A stretch of DNA of 64,000 nt from Neisseria canis (GCF_900636765.1 NZ_LR134313.1:310001-374000), one strand, 5' to 3'. Counted from the first letter of the stretch, positions 8,308 to 18,768 are shown. Translations and numbers: made by a program. Notes: generated by a model from the letters alone, not told the origin.

Positions 8308-9168
8308 TTATTTTTTATTGTCTTGCGGCCCATATTCCACGCGCTTGCCGTAAATACTGCGTTTGCCTTTTTGCAGCTGCAGGCTGGCGGTTTCACCCAA
8401 GCGCAATGCCAAACCGATTGCCAAAATATCCACCACCACAAGTTGCAGCAGGCGGGACACCATAGGTGTGTATTGCTCGCTGTTTTCCGAAGAAGCCACG
8501 TTCAACACGCAATCGGCCAAATGTGCCAAAGCAGAATCCGCCCGAGTAATGGCAATTACGGCGGCGCCGTTTTCTTTGGCGATACTCACGGCATCCAACA
8601 CTTCAATCGACGAGCCCGAATTGGAAATGACCACCAACACATCTTGATCGCTCAACACCGACGCGGCCATCAATTGGATATGCGGGTCGGAATAAGCCAC
8701 GGTCGACATGCCGAAACGGAAAAACTTATGCTGCGCATCCTGGGCGACGATGCCCGAATTCCCGACACCGTAAAATTCGATGCGGCGTGCATGGGTAAGC
8801 ATGGCAATGGCATTTTCCAACTCGGTTTCGCTTAAGTAGCGGCGCGCGCCGAGAATGGAAGCGGCGGTATTGCCGAGCACTTTTTCCGTTACATCGCCCA
8901 TATCGTCGTCGCTGTTGAGCTCGGCGTGTACATAAGGCATGCCTTCATGGCCGATGCTGGCCGACAAAGCCAGCTTGAATTCAGGCAGGCCTTTATAGCC
9001 GAGGCTGCGGCAGAAACGGATAACCGTAGGCTGGCTCACGGATGCGCGTTCGGCGATTTCCGCCACCGCCGCATGGACAAACCATTTCGGTTCCGCCAGC
9101 GCACACTCGGCCACTTTCCGCTCGGCACCAGATAATTCGCTTAAGAATTCACTGATTTTACTCAACAT
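8308..9168 (-). CDS. hexR: HexR, RpiR-family regulator of hexose catabolism
   Basis: 286 residues. An N-terminal RpiR HTH (about 30-65: VAEIAERASVSQPTVIRF) is followed by a SIS sugar-phosphate-binding domain (about 125-255, with EFYGVGNSGIVAQDAQHKF and VVISNSGSSIEVLDAV). HexR binds 2-keto-3-deoxy-6-phosphogluconate and represses zwf, pgl, glk, edd and eda, all of which are adjacent here. Same strand as glk-pgl-zwf, downstream of glk by 194 bp that include a DUS pair. The call rests on family plus context and is strong. Confidence 0.92.
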   Translation of the reverse strand: MLSKISEFLSELSGAERKVAECALAEPKWFVHAAVAEIAERASVSQPTVIRFCRSLGYKGLPEFKLALSASIGHEGMPYVHAELNSDDDMGDVTEKVLGNTAASILGARRYLSETELENAIAMLTHARRIEFYGVGNSGIVAQDAQHKFFRFGMSTVAYSDPHIQLMAASVLSDQDVLVVISNSGSSIEVLDAVSIAKENGAAVIAITRADSALAHLADCVLNVASSENSEQYTPMVSRLLQLVVVDILAIGLALRLGETASLQLQKGKRSIYGKRVEYGPQDNKK

Positions 9169-9222
9169 TTTATCGTTCCTTATGTGGATTTTTTCTTGAT
9201 TCAGGAAGCGCGTAAACTCTGT

Positions 9223-9285
9223 TTCAGACAGGCATGGTTAATATTATGCTCCGGCTGTCGGCCCAGACCGTGATGCCTGTCTGAA
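9223..9285. repeat. Inverted DUS pair between glk and hexR
   Basis: Complement at 9223-9234 and DUS at 9274-9285, 39 bp apart. Possible terminator of glk, though the loop is long. Confidence 0.5.
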
Positions 9286-9362
9286 AAAATGCCGCATGCC
9301 GTGTTAGTTGGCGTGATCTTGTTCAGCTTTCCGCAAATCCTGTTTGCAGAAACCGCATACGT

Positions 9363-10385
9363 TCAACAGATGCCTTTGGCTGACAATTCATTTTCCAAAG
9401 CCACTGCTGCGCCGGAAATGCCCGGATAATCGGCCAGCACGATATACACCGGAATAGCCGCCAAGTAAGCGTCGAAGCGGCCTTTGCTCTCAAAGCGGTT
9501 GCGGAACGGCGAGTTTTTAAAGTAGTCGATAAAGCGCGGAATGATGCCGCCGCACAAATAAACACCGCCGCGCGCGCCCAAAGTGAGCGCGAGATTCGAC
9601 GAAACGGTACCCAGCATGGCGCAGAAAATATCCAATGTTAAGCGGCATAAGGGGGAAGTGCCGCTCAAAGCCCGTTCGCTGATTCCTGAAGGTGTCAGCT
9701 TTTGCGGCTTCAGCCCTTCGCGCGCCGATAACGATTCATAAATCAGCATCAGTCCTGCGCCGCTCAAAAAACGCTCTGCAGAAACGTGGCCGAATTTTTT
9801 CTTTGCATACTGCCAAATCAGCATTTCCGCGTCGTCAAAAGGAGCAAAGCTCACATGCCCCCCTTCGCCTGCCAACGCGGTGTAAGTATTATTGCCGTTG
9901 GGAATCAAACCGCTCACGCCCAAACCCGTGCCCGGGCCGAGCACGGCTTTCGGGGCGTTTGGAATCGGGGAGGAACCGCCTATCTGCACCAGTTTTTCAG
10001 AATCCATTTTGGTAATCGCCAAAGCCTGTGCGGTAAAATCATTCAAAAACAATAAGGTTTCCAAGTGCAGGGCTTGACGCGTGGTTTCAATGGAAAACGC
10101 CCAATGGTGGTTGGTCATCTGCACCCAGTCGCCGACGATAGGATTGGCTATGGCTATGGCGGCATGTTTGACGGTCGGATTATCGACGCGGCTCAGATAT
10201 TCTTTAATCGCATCCACAACCGTGTCGTAATCGTTGCACGGTAACACTTCCACTTTTTCGATTTTCTGCGGCGCGGTTTCAAGTGCGAAGCGGGCGTTGG
10301 TGCCGCCGATATCGGCCACTAAACGCGGCCATAAAACGGTTTCGGTTTGCGGGGGCGTTTGGGCTTTAGTGTGTGTAGTGGACAT
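9363..10385 (-). CDS. glk: Glucokinase
   Basis: Phosphorylates glucose with ATP, the entry step to the Entner-Doudoroff pathway. 340 residues from ATG 10385. [14 protein letters not shown] is the phosphate-1 motif, [14 protein letters not shown] the adenosine region, and GEGGHVSF follows; ROK-independent Glk type. The chosen start has AAAGG about 10 nt upstream; a start 30 bases earlier adds [10 protein letters not shown]. The 5' end overlaps the 3' end of pgl by 20 bp, showing translational coupling in a zwf-pgl-glk operon. Confidence 0.95.
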   Translation of the reverse strand: MSTTHTKAQTPPQTETVLWPRLVADIGGTNARFALETAPQKIEKVEVLPCNDYDTVVDAIKEYLSRVDNPTVKHAAIAIANPIVGDWVQMTNHHWAFSIETTRQALHLETLLFLNDFTAQALAITKMDSEKLVQIGGSSPIPNAPKAVLGPGTGLGVSGLIPNGNNTYTALAGEGGHVSFAPFDDAEMLIWQYAKKKFGHVSAERFLSGAGLMLIYESLSAREGLKPQKLTPSGISERALSGTSPLCRLTLDIFCAMLGTVSSNLALTLGARGGVYLCGGIIPRFIDYFKNSPFRNRFESKGRFDAYLAAIPVYIVLADYPGISGAAVALENELSAKGIC

Positions 10386-11067
10386 GGCAGACAACCTTTT
10401 CTGAATTGAGGACAAAACTTACCGGCAATGCTTTATCGGCGGCTTTTACAGCTTCATCAAACACAGCTTTCTTTTCCGCGCCGGCTATCGCCAGAAACAC
10501 GGCCGCTGCGTTTTCAATCGCAGGCAAAGTCATGGAAATGCGCTCATGCGGCGCCGTTACCGGCGTGGTGTGCAGCAGCGGAACGCTGTTGGCTGCATCC
10601 AGCCCTTTATCCAGTTGCGGCGCTTGCGGAAACAGCGATGCGGTATGCCCGTCGCCGCCCATGCCCAGCACCAGCACGTCCGGCTGCTCAAAGTGCCGCA
10701 AAGCAAATGCGACCGCTTTTTCACTGTCGGCCAAAGCAGCCTCATCGGCACCATCCTCAATCACCGGAATCCAGGCAGCTTGTTCGGCTTGGTTTCGCAG
10801 CAGATATCGGCGCACCAAGCCTGTGTTGCTGTCAGCATGGTCGGTGGGCACGATGCGCTCGTCCACCAAGGTAATGCCGACCTTATCCCAATCCAAATTA
10901 ATCTGCGACAAAGCTTCGAAAAAAGCGATCGGCGATTTGCCGCCCGACACGGCCAAAACAGCCCTGCCTTTCTGCGAAACCACATCCTTTAATGCAGCGG
11001 CCACCGCCTCTGCCAAAGCCCGTGCAGCTTCGGCAGCATCGGTGTGCTTATAGAGTTGATAAGTCAT
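10366..11067 (-). CDS. pgl: 6-phosphogluconolactonase
   Basis: Hydrolyses 6-phosphogluconolactone from Zwf to 6-phosphogluconate. 233 residues, glucosamine-6-phosphate isomerase fold. It shows [14 protein letters not shown] (40-54), [16 protein letters not shown] and the [13 protein letters not shown] motif. It lies between zwf and glk on the minus strand and overlaps glk. Confidence 0.95.
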   Translation of the reverse strand: MTYQLYKHTDAAEAARALAEAVAAALKDVVSQKGRAVLAVSGGKSPIAFFEALSQINLDWDKVGITLVDERIVPTDHADSNTGLVRRYLLRNQAEQAAWIPVIEDGADEAALADSEKAVAFALRHFEQPDVLVLGMGGDGHTASLFPQAPQLDKGLDAANSVPLLHTTPVTAPHERISMTLPAIENAAAVFLAIAGAEKKAVFDEAVKAADKALPVSFVLNSEKVVCHVHYTH

Positions 11068-11119
11068 TTTTGTATTCTCTCGTTTTCATTGCTTTCCTCT
11101 TTACGAGGTATTTTGTGTT

Positions 11120-11160
11120 TTCAGACAGGCATTGCCCCAAGATGGAAATGCCTGTCTGAA
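11120..11160. repeat. Inverted DUS pair between zwf and pgl
   Basis: Complement 11120-11131, DUS 11149-11160. It interrupts an operon-like array, so read-through or attenuation is possible. Confidence 0.55.
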
Positions 11161-11187
11161 AAATAGTGTTGCTTTAAAAGCTGAATA

Positions 11188-12624
11188 TTATTGGTCTTCC
11201 AACCAAGCGTTATTGTCTTTTGCCAATAAATCACGCGCCGCCTGCGGCCCCCAGCTGCCTGCGGGATATTGGTGAGGCGGCACCTTGCTTTGCGCCCAAT
11301 GTTCCATAATCGGCATAACCCATTCCCATGCGGCTTCCAGCTCGTCACGGCGGTTAAAGCGGCTCAAACGGCCGTCAATCACTTCACGCAGCAGCAGCTC
11401 ATACGCTTCCGCCCGGCGGCCTTCGACCGCATGCGCCAAATCAATCACCATTTCCACCGGCATGGCGTTCATGCTGCTGCCCGGCTCTTTGATAAACACA
11501 CAAGTGCTCACCGTTTCACGCGGCTGCATGTTCACAATCAAACGGTTGGGGGTATTGGGGAACAAATCATCCAGATCTTCGCGGAAATTCAACACGATTT
11601 CTGCCGTTTTGGCTGCCAGGCGTTTGCCCGTGCGCAGATAAAACGGCACGCCGTGCCAGCGTTCGTTGTCAATTTCGGCTTTGATGGCCACATAAGTTTC
11701 CGTGTGGCTGCCGGCCGGTACGTTATGCTCTTCAAGATAGCCGGCATGTCCTTCGGCTGTCGTGTATTGCGCCCGTATCACATGGGTATCCATATCCTCA
11801 GGGGATAAAGGTTTGAGCGCTTTTAATACTTTCATCTTCGCATCGCGCATATCATCGCCGGCCAAAGACTTGGGCCGCTCCATCGCCACAAAGCAAAGCA
11901 TTTGCAGCATATGGTTTTGCACCATATCGCGCAACGCGCCGGTTGCATCGTAAAACTCGGCACGCTCTTCCACGCCCAGCTGCTCGGCAATGGTAATCTG
12001 CACGCTTTTAATAAAGTCTTTATTCCAAACCGGCTCGAAAAACACATTGGCAAAACGCAGCGGAATCAGATTTTGCAGGCTTTCCTTGCCCAAATAATGG
12101 TCGATACGGTAAATCTGGGATTCTTCGAAATGCTCGGCAACATCGGCATTGATTTTCTGCGACGACGCCAAATCCGTGCCCAACGGTTTTTCCAAAACGA
12201 TGCGTACATTCTTGCCATTCAAGCCTACTGCGGCAAGATTTGCACAGGTTTGTGCGAAAAAGGTCGGCGCGGTGGAAAGATAAACAATCACGTTTTCGGT
12301 GTTTTTGCGTGCCTGCACCAGTTCGGCCAGCTTGTTGAAATCTTCCGGATGCGTTACATCTACTGCAAGATATTGAATACGCTTGAGAAACGAATCCCAC
12401 ATTTCTTGGGAGAAATTGCTTTTGATATGGATTTTGGCATCATGCTCCACTTGCTGTAAAAACCCGGCCGTATCCAATTTGCTTCTGCTCACACCCAGAA
12501 TACGCCCTTCAGGATGCAGTAAACCCGCCGCATGTGCCTGATACAGATTGGGTAAAAGTTTGCGCATCGCCAAATCGCCGGTTGCACCAAACAGCACCAA
12601 ATCAAAATTTGTTTGTTTATTCAT
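11188..12624 (-). CDS. zwf: Glucose-6-phosphate 1-dehydrogenase
   Basis: Oxidises glucose-6-phosphate to 6-phosphogluconolactone with NADP(+). 478 residues. The N-terminal coenzyme fingerprint is LFGATGDLAMRKL (11-23); EKPLGTDL and the catalytic/substrate RIDHYLGKE (173-181) follow. First gene of the minus-strand zwf-pgl-glk series, divergent from edd-eda across a 420-bp control region where HexR is expected to act. Confidence 0.97.
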   Translation of the reverse strand: MNKQTNFDLVLFGATGDLAMRKLLPNLYQAHAAGLLHPEGRILGVSRSKLDTAGFLQQVEHDAKIHIKSNFSQEMWDSFLKRIQYLAVDVTHPEDFNKLAELVQARKNTENVIVYLSTAPTFFAQTCANLAAVGLNGKNVRIVLEKPLGTDLASSQKINADVAEHFEESQIYRIDHYLGKESLQNLIPLRFANVFFEPVWNKDFIKSVQITIAEQLGVEERAEFYDATGALRDMVQNHMLQMLCFVAMERPKSLAGDDMRDAKMKVLKALKPLSPEDMDTHVIRAQYTTAEGHAGYLEEHNVPAGSHTETYVAIKAEIDNERWHGVPFYLRTGKRLAAKTAEIVLNFREDLDDLFPNTPNRLIVNMQPRETVSTCVFIKEPGSSMNAMPVEMVIDLAHAVEGRRAEAYELLLREVIDGRLSRFNRRDELEAAWEWVMPIMEHWAQSKVPPHQYPAGSWGPQAARDLLAKDNNAWLEDQ

Positions 12625-12680
12625 TACAATTTTGTTCCTTACAACATCACGAGAATACGGCTGATCAAACCTGCCGTATT

Positions 12681-12708
12681 CTTTTCGATGCTATTTTGTA
12701 TCGAAAAG
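12681..12708. promoter_or_regulatory. Inverted repeat upstream of zwf
   Basis: CTTTTCGAT (12681-12689) and ATCGAAAAG (12700-12708) with a 10-nt spacer, about 57 bp before the zwf ATG. Operator or leader hairpin; the protein is not identifiable. Confidence 0.4.
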
Positions 12709-12798
12709 CCGTTTCAAAACATCTCTCCCGGAAATTACTCACCTTTGATTTATAAGAATAATTTACTGAGTGATATTTTTAAAATACCATCTCATACT

Positions 12799-12817
12799 GC
12801 GTAGCAATACTACACGC
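12799..12817. promoter_or_regulatory. Candidate HexR operator
   Basis: CGTAG-CAATA-CTACA is a near-palindrome that reads TGTAGTATTGCTACG on the other strand. It is similar in layout to the TGTA(N)xTACA HexR sites known in other Proteobacteria. Suggested only by position and symmetry. Confidence 0.3.
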
Positions 12818-13044
12818 GGTTACATTTTTTGTCTATCGTTTCCTGCATGTAAAAATTTGACCTAAGTAAATACTTTCTCAACCTAAAATGCTATCATGTT
12901 GGAAAATTACAATAAAACACTGAGCTCGAAACACTTTGATTCTGTAACTCGGCTACAACCCATATATTTCAATATCATAGCCAAACAACACAGCAAACAT
13001 AACCCGCCCGCCATCTCAAATACCACACACCCGCAAGGTGCCAT

Positions 13045-14874
13045 ATGAACACTGTAAACCCTGCCTTAAAAGCGATTACCGAGCGCATTATCGAGCGCAG
13101 CCGTCCTAGCCGGGAAGCCTATCTGAAACGCATCCGCGCCCTCAAACAGCAAGGCCGCGTCGAGCGCGACCAACTGGGCTGCTCCAATCTGGCGCACGGC
13201 TACGCTGCGATGCCCAAAACCATCAAAATCGAAATGTTGCGCCCCAACGTGCCCAATTTGGGCATGATTACCGCCTATAACGATATGGTATCGGCGCATC
13301 AGCCTTTCGCAGAGTTTCCGGCTTGGGTGAAAGACGAAGCCTTCAAACACGGCGCCACCGCCCAAGTGGCCGGCGGCACCCCCGCCATGTGCGACGGCAT
13401 CACGCAGGGTTACGAAGGCATGGAGCTTTCTTTATTTTCCCGCGACGTGATTGCCATGAGCACAGCTATAGGCCTGTCGCACCAAATGTTTGACGGCGCG
13501 CTTTACTTCGGCGTGTGCGACAAAATCGTGCCCGGCTTGATGATAGGCGCACTGAGCTGCGGCCACCTGCCCGGCATTTTCGTGCCTGCCGGGCCGATGA
13601 CCAGCGGCATAGCCAATAAAGAAAAAGCCCGCACCCGCCAGCAGTTTGCCGAGGGCAAAGTCGGACGGGACGCTTTGTTGGCGAGCGAAATGGGCTCTTA
13701 CCACAGCCCCGGCACCTGCACATTTTACGGCACCGCCAATTCAAACCAAATGATGATGGAAATGATGGGCGTGCACCTGCCTGCCGCTGCCTTTTTCAAC
13801 CCCTACACCCCCATGCGCGAAGCCTTAACACGCTATGCGGCGGCGCATATGGCTCAAAGCATTAAAAACCAAACCATCAAGCCGCTTGGTGAAATGCTGT
13901 CTGAAAAATCGTTTGTAAACGCTTTGATCGGCCTGATGGCAACCGGCGGCTCGACCAACCACACCATGCATTTGGTTGCCATGGCGCGTGCGGCCGGCAT
14001 TATTTTGAACTGGGACGATTTCGACGAAATCTCTTCCATTATCCCGCTGCTCATCCGCGTTTACCCCAACGGCCAAGCCGACATCAACCATTTCGCTGCC
14101 GCCGGCGGCCTGCCCTTTGTGATTCGCGAACTGCGCGATGCCGGCCTGCTGCATGATGATGTCGACACGGTAATGGGCCGCGGCATGGAAGCCTACACCA
14201 AAGAGCCTTTCCTAATCGACGGCCGGCTCGAATGGCGCAGCGCCGTTGCCGAAAGCCGCGACGAAGAAATTCTGCGCCCATGTGCCCGCCCGTTCTCCCC
14301 CGACGGCGGCCTGCGCTTGATGAAAGGCAACATCGGCCGCGGCGTCATCAAAGTTTCTGCAGTAAGGGAACATTGCCGCATCATCGAAGCGCCCGCCATC
14401 GTGTTCGACGACCAACGCGAAGTATTGGCCGCCTTCGAGCGCGGCGAACTGGAGCGCGATTTTGTGTGTGTGGTGCGCTTTCAAGGCCCACGCGCCAACG
14501 GTATGCCCGAGCTGCACAAACTCACGCCGCCCTTAGGCATTCTGCAAGACCGCGGCTTTAAAGTGGCGCTCGTTACCGACGGCCGTATGTCCGGCGCATC
14601 GGGTAAAGTACCCGCCGCCATCCACATGTCGCCCGAGGCTCTGCTCGGAGGCGGCATCGGCAAAATCCGCACCGGCGACCTTATCCGTTTCAACTCAATC
14701 ACAGGCGAGCTTTCCGCGCTGGTTGACGAAGCCGAATGGAACGCCCGCGAAACGCCCGAGCCGGATTTGAGCCGCAACGCCCGCGGCATAGGCCGCGAAT
14801 TATTTGCCGGCTTCCGCAGCATTGCCGGCAGCGCGGAAAAAGGCGCCATGAGCTTCGGCGGAGAATTTGCCTGA
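13045..14874 (+). CDS. edd: Phosphogluconate dehydratase
   Basis: Entner-Doudoroff enzyme that dehydrates 6-phosphogluconate to 2-keto-3-deoxy-6-phosphogluconate. 609 residues, IlvD/Edd family. GTPAMCDGITQGYEGMELS, LSCGHLPGIFVPAGPM and SYHSPGTCTFYGTANSNQ hold the conserved cysteines that bind the Fe-S cluster, and DGRMSGASGKVPAAIH is near the C-terminus. First gene of edd-eda. Confidence 0.97.
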   Translation: MNTVNPALKAITERIIERSRPSREAYLKRIRALKQQGRVERDQLGCSNLAHGYAAMPKTIKIEMLRPNVPNLGMITAYNDMVSAHQPFAEFPAWVKDEAFKHGATAQVAGGTPAMCDGITQGYEGMELSLFSRDVIAMSTAIGLSHQMFDGALYFGVCDKIVPGLMIGALSCGHLPGIFVPAGPMTSGIANKEKARTRQQFAEGKVGRDALLASEMGSYHSPGTCTFYGTANSNQMMMEMMGVHLPAAAFFNPYTPMREALTRYAAAHMAQSIKNQTIKPLGEMLSEKSFVNALIGLMATGGSTNHTMHLVAMARAAGIILNWDDFDEISSIIPLLIRVYPNGQADINHFAAAGGLPFVIRELRDAGLLHDDVDTVMGRGMEAYTKEPFLIDGRLEWRSAVAESRDEEILRPCARPFSPDGGLRLMKGNIGRGVIKVSAVREHCRIIEAPAIVFDDQREVLAAFERGELERDFVCVVRFQGPRANGMPELHKLTPPLGILQDRGFKVALVTDGRMSGASGKVPAAIHMSPEALLGGGIGKIRTGDLIRFNSITGELSALVDEAEWNARETPEPDLSRNARGIGRELFAGFRSIAGSAEKGAMSFGGEFA

Positions 14875-14882
14875 CTGTTTTT

Positions 14883-14921
14883 TTCAGACAGGCATCTTCA
14901 CCCGAACAATGCCTGTCTGAA
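14883..14921. repeat. Inverted DUS pair between edd and eda
   Basis: Complement 14883-14894 and DUS 14910-14921, 15 nt apart, inside the 70-bp edd-eda gap. The hairpin may lower eda expression relative to edd. Confidence 0.6.
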
Positions 14922-14944
14922 ACCCGTTTCGGAGAAAAACCATT

Positions 14945-15571
14945 ATGAAAAACGCACGCGAAATCCTCAGCGCCGGCGCAGTCGTGCCGGTGATGGCCAT
15001 TGAAGACTTATCCGCCGCCGTCGATTTAGCGCACGCTTTGGTCGAAGGCGGCATCCCCACGCTTGAAATCACCCTGCGCACCGAACACGGCATCAAAGCC
15101 ATCGAGCTGATCAAAAAAGAAGTGCCCGACGCCATCGTGGGCGCCGGCACGGTAATCAACGGAGAGCAGCTTAAAGCCGTAGAAAACGCGGGTGCCGAAT
15201 TCGCCATCAGCCCCGGCTTCAACACCAGCTTTGCCAAAGCCGCCGAGCGCAGCGGCATCGCCGTGATTCCGGGCGTCGCCACGCCGGGCGAACTGATGCT
15301 GGCCTTGGAACACGGCATCGACACTTTAAAACTTTTCCCCGCCGAAGTTGTGGGCGGGCGCGCCATGCTCAAAGCCTTGCACGGCCCGTTTCCGCAAGCT
15401 AAATTCTGCCCCACCGGCGGCATCACCCCCGAAACCGCGCCCGAATATCTGAAACTGCCCAATGTATTGTGCGTGGGCGGCTCGTGGCTTACCCCCACAA
15501 AAGCCGTCGCCGCAAAAGACTGGGCTGCCATAACCCGCTTGGCCGAAGCCGCCGCGGCACTGCGTCCATAA
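14945..15571 (+). CDS. eda: KDPG aldolase (2-keto-3-deoxy-6-phosphogluconate aldolase)
   Basis: Cleaves KDPG to pyruvate and glyceraldehyde-3-phosphate. 208-residue class I aldolase. LEITLRT (40-46) carries the catalytic Glu; the Schiff-base Lys is K129 in KLFPAE, and CPTGGI binds phosphate. GGAGAAAAACCATT precedes the ATG. Completes the pathway encoded by zwf, pgl and edd in this cluster. Confidence 0.96.
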   Translation: MKNAREILSAGAVVPVMAIEDLSAAVDLAHALVEGGIPTLEITLRTEHGIKAIELIKKEVPDAIVGAGTVINGEQLKAVENAGAEFAISPGFNTSFAKAAERSGIAVIPGVATPGELMLALEHGIDTLKLFPAEVVGGRAMLKALHGPFPQAKFCPTGGITPETAPEYLKLPNVLCVGGSWLTPTKAVAAKDWAAITRLAEAAAALRP

Positions 15572-15758
15572 AAAACAGACTGAAAAAATCAAGATCAAAA
15601 AATTTATGGGCCATATGCTCAACTGCCGCCCCACCCGAACCCAAACCGGATATAACAGCCATGTTCCGGACAATAGCTTAACCCATTCACGGCCGGCTTG
15701 AATTATCAAGCACCCGCACACATAATCCACGCATTACCGTTCACCGCACACCCATATC

Positions 15759-16580
15759 ATGCCCGAGCTACCGGAAGTCGAAACCACCCTACGCGGCGTA
15801 TCACCGCACATTACCGGCAAAACCGTTGCCTCCGTCGACATCCGCCAGCCCAAACTGCGCTGGCCGGTGCCCGAACATCTGGCCGACACCCTTCACGGCC
15901 AGCCCGTTACCCATTGCACACGCCGCGCCAAATACCTGCTCGTCCATTTTCAGACAGGCATTCTGATCATCCACTTAGGCATGTCGGGCAGCCTGCGCAT
16001 TTTCACACCCAACGCCGCCCCGCCGCCCGGCAAACACGACCATGCCGACATCGCTTTTGCCGACGGCACCATCCTGCGCTACCACGATCCGCGCCGCTTC
16101 GGCGCCATCCTCTGGTTTGCCGGCATTGCCGAACACCACCCGCTGCTGTCAAAATGCGGCCCCGAACCGCTTAGCGAAGCATTTAATCCCGAATATCTTT
16201 ATCAAAGTTTGAAAAAACGCAAATGCGCCGTAAAACTTGCCATCATGGATAACGCATTGGTGGTGGGCGTGGGCAATATTTACGCCAACGAAAGCCTGTT
16301 CCGCGCCGCCGTTTCCCCCAAACGGCAGGCCTGCACAGTCAGTAAAAAAGAAGCGGCCGCACTCTGCGGCCACATCAAAAGCGTCTTGCAGCGCGCCATA
16401 GACACCGGCGGCAGCACCTTGCGCGATTTTGTCGACAGCGAAGGCAACAGCGGCTATTTCCAACAAGAATACGCCGTTTACGGCCGCCACAACCAAGCCT
16501 GCCCGCGCTGCGGCCAACCCATCCGTAAAGAAACCGTAGGCCAGCGCGGCACGTTTTATTGCCCTGGCTGCCAAAAATAA
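15759..16580 (+). CDS. mutM: Formamidopyrimidine-DNA glycosylase
   Basis: Removes 8-oxoguanine and formamidopyrimidines and cleaves abasic sites. 273 residues beginning [10 protein letters not shown], where Pro2 is the catalytic nucleophile after Met removal. [16 protein letters not shown] and CPGCQK form the C-terminal zinc finger. An exact DUS lies inside the coding region (15949-15960), read as FQTGI. No good Shine-Dalgarno, but the N-terminus is fixed by the Pro2 requirement. Confidence 0.97.
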   Translation: MPELPEVETTLRGVSPHITGKTVASVDIRQPKLRWPVPEHLADTLHGQPVTHCTRRAKYLLVHFQTGILIIHLGMSGSLRIFTPNAAPPPGKHDHADIAFADGTILRYHDPRRFGAILWFAGIAEHHPLLSKCGPEPLSEAFNPEYLYQSLKKRKCAVKLAIMDNALVVGVGNIYANESLFRAAVSPKRQACTVSKKEAAALCGHIKSVLQRAIDTGGSTLRDFVDSEGNSGYFQQEYAVYGRHNQACPRCGQPIRKETVGQRGTFYCPGCQK

Positions 16581-16581
16581 T

Positions 16582-16625
16582 TTCAGACAGGCATCCGATA
16601 AATTTTCAGCAGATGCCTGTCTGAA
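16582..16625. terminator. Inverted DUS pair after mutM
   Basis: Complement 16582-16593, DUS 16614-16625. It begins immediately after the mutM stop and is probably its terminator. Confidence 0.55.
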
Positions 16626-16757
16626 AACAACTTATTGATTTAAAATGAACGCGTCGCATCATCTGCCAAACGTTTAAAATTAAGCAAACCCGCTCTACAA
16701 AACGCCCCGAGCTTCCTATAATCCACCCTTGATTATTACGAACACACCACACCAAAA

Positions 16758-17561
16758 ATGTCTTACAAAAAAACACCTTTTCTAAAACGGTTCGGCCGCC
16801 TCTGGCGCCTGAGCAAACTCATCATCACCCAAAGCCGCCGGCTTACCCGACCCGAATCCGCCGTTGCCGACACCCGCAACCGCATCATCAGCAACATCAG
16901 CAGCGAAATCCTCCACATCCTGAACGTGAAGCTGGAAGTGCGCACGCCGAAACCGCCAACCGGCCACAGCATGCTGGTGGTTGCCAACCACGTTTCATGG
17001 CTGGATATTTTTGCCATCAGTGCCCTGTGCCCCAGCGGCTTTATCGCCATGAAAGAAATGCAGTCTTGGCCGATTTTGGGCAAAATCGCCGCCAACGCGG
17101 GCACCGTGTTTATCGACCGCAAAAACCGCAAAGACATCAGCCCCATCAACCATGCCATCAGCACCGCCTTGGCCGAAGGGCACAACGTCTGCTTCTTCCC
17201 CGAATCCGCCACCTCATCCGGCATCGGCCTGCTGCCGTTTAAAGCCGCGCTGTTTGAATCCGCCATTCAGGCCGATGCCGCCATCCAGCCGATTGCCCTG
17301 CGCTATTACGACAACACAGGCAGCCGCACAACCGTGCCCTCTTTCGCCAACGTCAACCTGATTCAATCCGTATGGCGCATCCTGTCTATGGACGAAATGA
17401 CGGTAACGATGGATTTCGCACCGCCCATCATGCCATCCGAGCATCCCGAAAAAGACCGCTTCGCCCTGAAAGACATGGCTGAAACACTCATCCGCGAGAA
17501 AGTTTATGAAGACTCTCCCGGACCGCCGCCGGAAATCGCTGCGCTCAGTAAAGTTCCGTAA
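16758..17561 (+). CDS. plsC: 1-acyl-sn-glycerol-3-phosphate acyltransferase (PlsC family)
   Basis: Makes phosphatidic acid from lysophosphatidic acid, or acts on a related lysolipid. 267 residues. The HX4D catalytic motif is HVSWLD (78-83), and FPESATSSG (147-155) is the second acceptor motif (EGT-like variant FPES). Basic N-terminus followed by a moderately hydrophobic stretch; probably inner-membrane associated. Neisseria has several such paralogues (nlaA, nlaB type); which one this is cannot be told from the sequence alone. Confidence 0.85.
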   Translation: MSYKKTPFLKRFGRLWRLSKLIITQSRRLTRPESAVADTRNRIISNISSEILHILNVKLEVRTPKPPTGHSMLVVANHVSWLDIFAISALCPSGFIAMKEMQSWPILGKIAANAGTVFIDRKNRKDISPINHAISTALAEGHNVCFFPESATSSGIGLLPFKAALFESAIQADAAIQPIALRYYDNTGSRTTVPSFANVNLIQSVWRILSMDEMTVTMDFAPPIMPSEHPEKDRFALKDMAETLIREKVYEDSPGPPPEIAALSKVP

Positions 17562-17625
17562 ACCACATTGAACCGCAGCCCGACAGCCTAATATATTTTA
17601 ATGATTCGGTTTATCCCAACCGGAT

Positions 17626-17690
17626 ATAGTTTTTTATAATAAAGACTATTTGGACTATAAATCAGCCGCCGCTTGCCGGCCGCTTATAAT
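17626..17690 (+). promoter_or_regulatory. prx control region, candidate OxyR half-sites and -10
   Basis: ATAG (17626-17629), CTAT (17646-17649) and CTAT (17655-17658) are spaced like degenerate OxyR half-sites, and TATAAT occurs at 17685-17690. In gonococcus and meningococcus prx and the next gene are OxyR-controlled. The match to the full four-half-site consensus is poor, so this is tentative. Confidence 0.35.
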
Positions 17691-17765
17691 AGTGCCCACA
17701 GCTTAAAGCTACACAATATTTTTCTAATCCCATATCAATATATCTATATCTAAAGGAGTATCATA

Positions 17766-18500
17766 ATGGCATTGCAAGACCGTACCGGCCAACAAGTACC
17801 GAACGTTGTTTTCCACACCCGCGTAGGCGATTCTTGGAAAGATGTTTCTACCGATGACTTGTTCAAAGGCAAAAAAGTCGTTGTATTCTCCCTACCCGGC
17901 GCATTTACCCCCACTTGTTCTTCCACCCACCTGCCGCGCTACAACGAGCTGGCCAAAGCGTTCAAAGAAAACGGCGTTGACAGCATCTTGTGCGTATCCG
18001 TAAACGACACTTTCGTTATGAACGCATGGGCTGCCGACGAAGAATCCGACAACATCATCATGGTTCCCGATGGCAACGGCGAGTTCACCGAAGGCATGGG
18101 CATGCTGGTTGACAAAGACAACTTAGGCTTCGGCAAACGCTCTTGGCGCTATTCAATGCTGGTAAACGACGGCAAAATCGAAAAAATGTTTATCGAGCCT
18201 GAAAAAGAAGGCGACCCCTTCGAAGTTTCAGATGCCGATACCATGCTGAAATATATTGCACCCGATTGGAAAGCCCAAGAATCCATCGCCATTATTACCA
18301 AACCCGGCTGCCAATTCTGCGCCAACGCCAAAAAAGTTCTGGAAGACAAAGGCTTGGCTTACGAAGAAATCGTTTTGGGCAAAGATGCCAGCATCGTTTC
18401 CGTACGCGCCATTACCGGCAAAGCCACTGCACCGCAAGTATTCATCGGCGGCAAATACATCGGCGGCAGCGAAGATTTGGAAGCTTACCTGGCTAAATAA
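17766..18500 (+). CDS. prx: Hybrid peroxiredoxin-glutaredoxin
   Basis: 244 residues: a Prx5-type peroxiredoxin domain (about 1-165) with peroxidatic Cys51 in [15 protein letters not shown], fused to a glutaredoxin domain with CQFC (182-185). Reduces hydrogen and alkyl peroxides using glutathione, the Grx part recycling the Prx cysteine. A strong AAAGGAG precedes the ATG by 8 nt. The following disulfide reductase probably regenerates glutathione. Prx-Grx fusions are typical of Neisseria, Haemophilus and relatives. Confidence 0.96.
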   Translation: MALQDRTGQQVPNVVFHTRVGDSWKDVSTDDLFKGKKVVVFSLPGAFTPTCSSTHLPRYNELAKAFKENGVDSILCVSVNDTFVMNAWAADEESDNIIMVPDGNGEFTEGMGMLVDKDNLGFGKRSWRYSMLVNDGKIEKMFIEPEKEGDPFEVSDADTMLKYIAPDWKAQESIAIITKPGCQFCANAKKVLEDKGLAYEEIVLGKDASIVSVRAITGKATAPQVFIGGKYIGGSEDLEAYLAK

Positions 18501-18768
18501 TCCGGTTTGCCAACCGAAATCGAAGTAAAACAAGGGCTGCTCATGCAGCCCTTAATTTAGAATCCTTCCTAAGCTATGCTGATTTGGCTGAGGTAATGTT
18601 TATTCAAGCAGCAAAAGCTGAGTTGATCGGCGATAAACACTACCTGAACCCAATCCACCCAAATATACACACATTGTTTTTTATCATTTAACAAGCCGGT
18701 TTTCAGACAGGCATTTTTCACAACAACCATCACCATGCTTGTCTGAAAGCCCTCCTGAAAGGAAAACC

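Larger units (their letters stand above)
12625..13044. promoter_or_regulatory. Divergent zwf/edd control region (420 bp)
   Basis: AT-rich and without coding potential on either strand. It must hold the promoters of zwf and edd. Visible structure: a 9-bp inverted repeat at 12681-12708 and a near-palindrome at 12799-12817. AAGGTG precedes the edd ATG by 5 nt. Confidence 0.6.
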
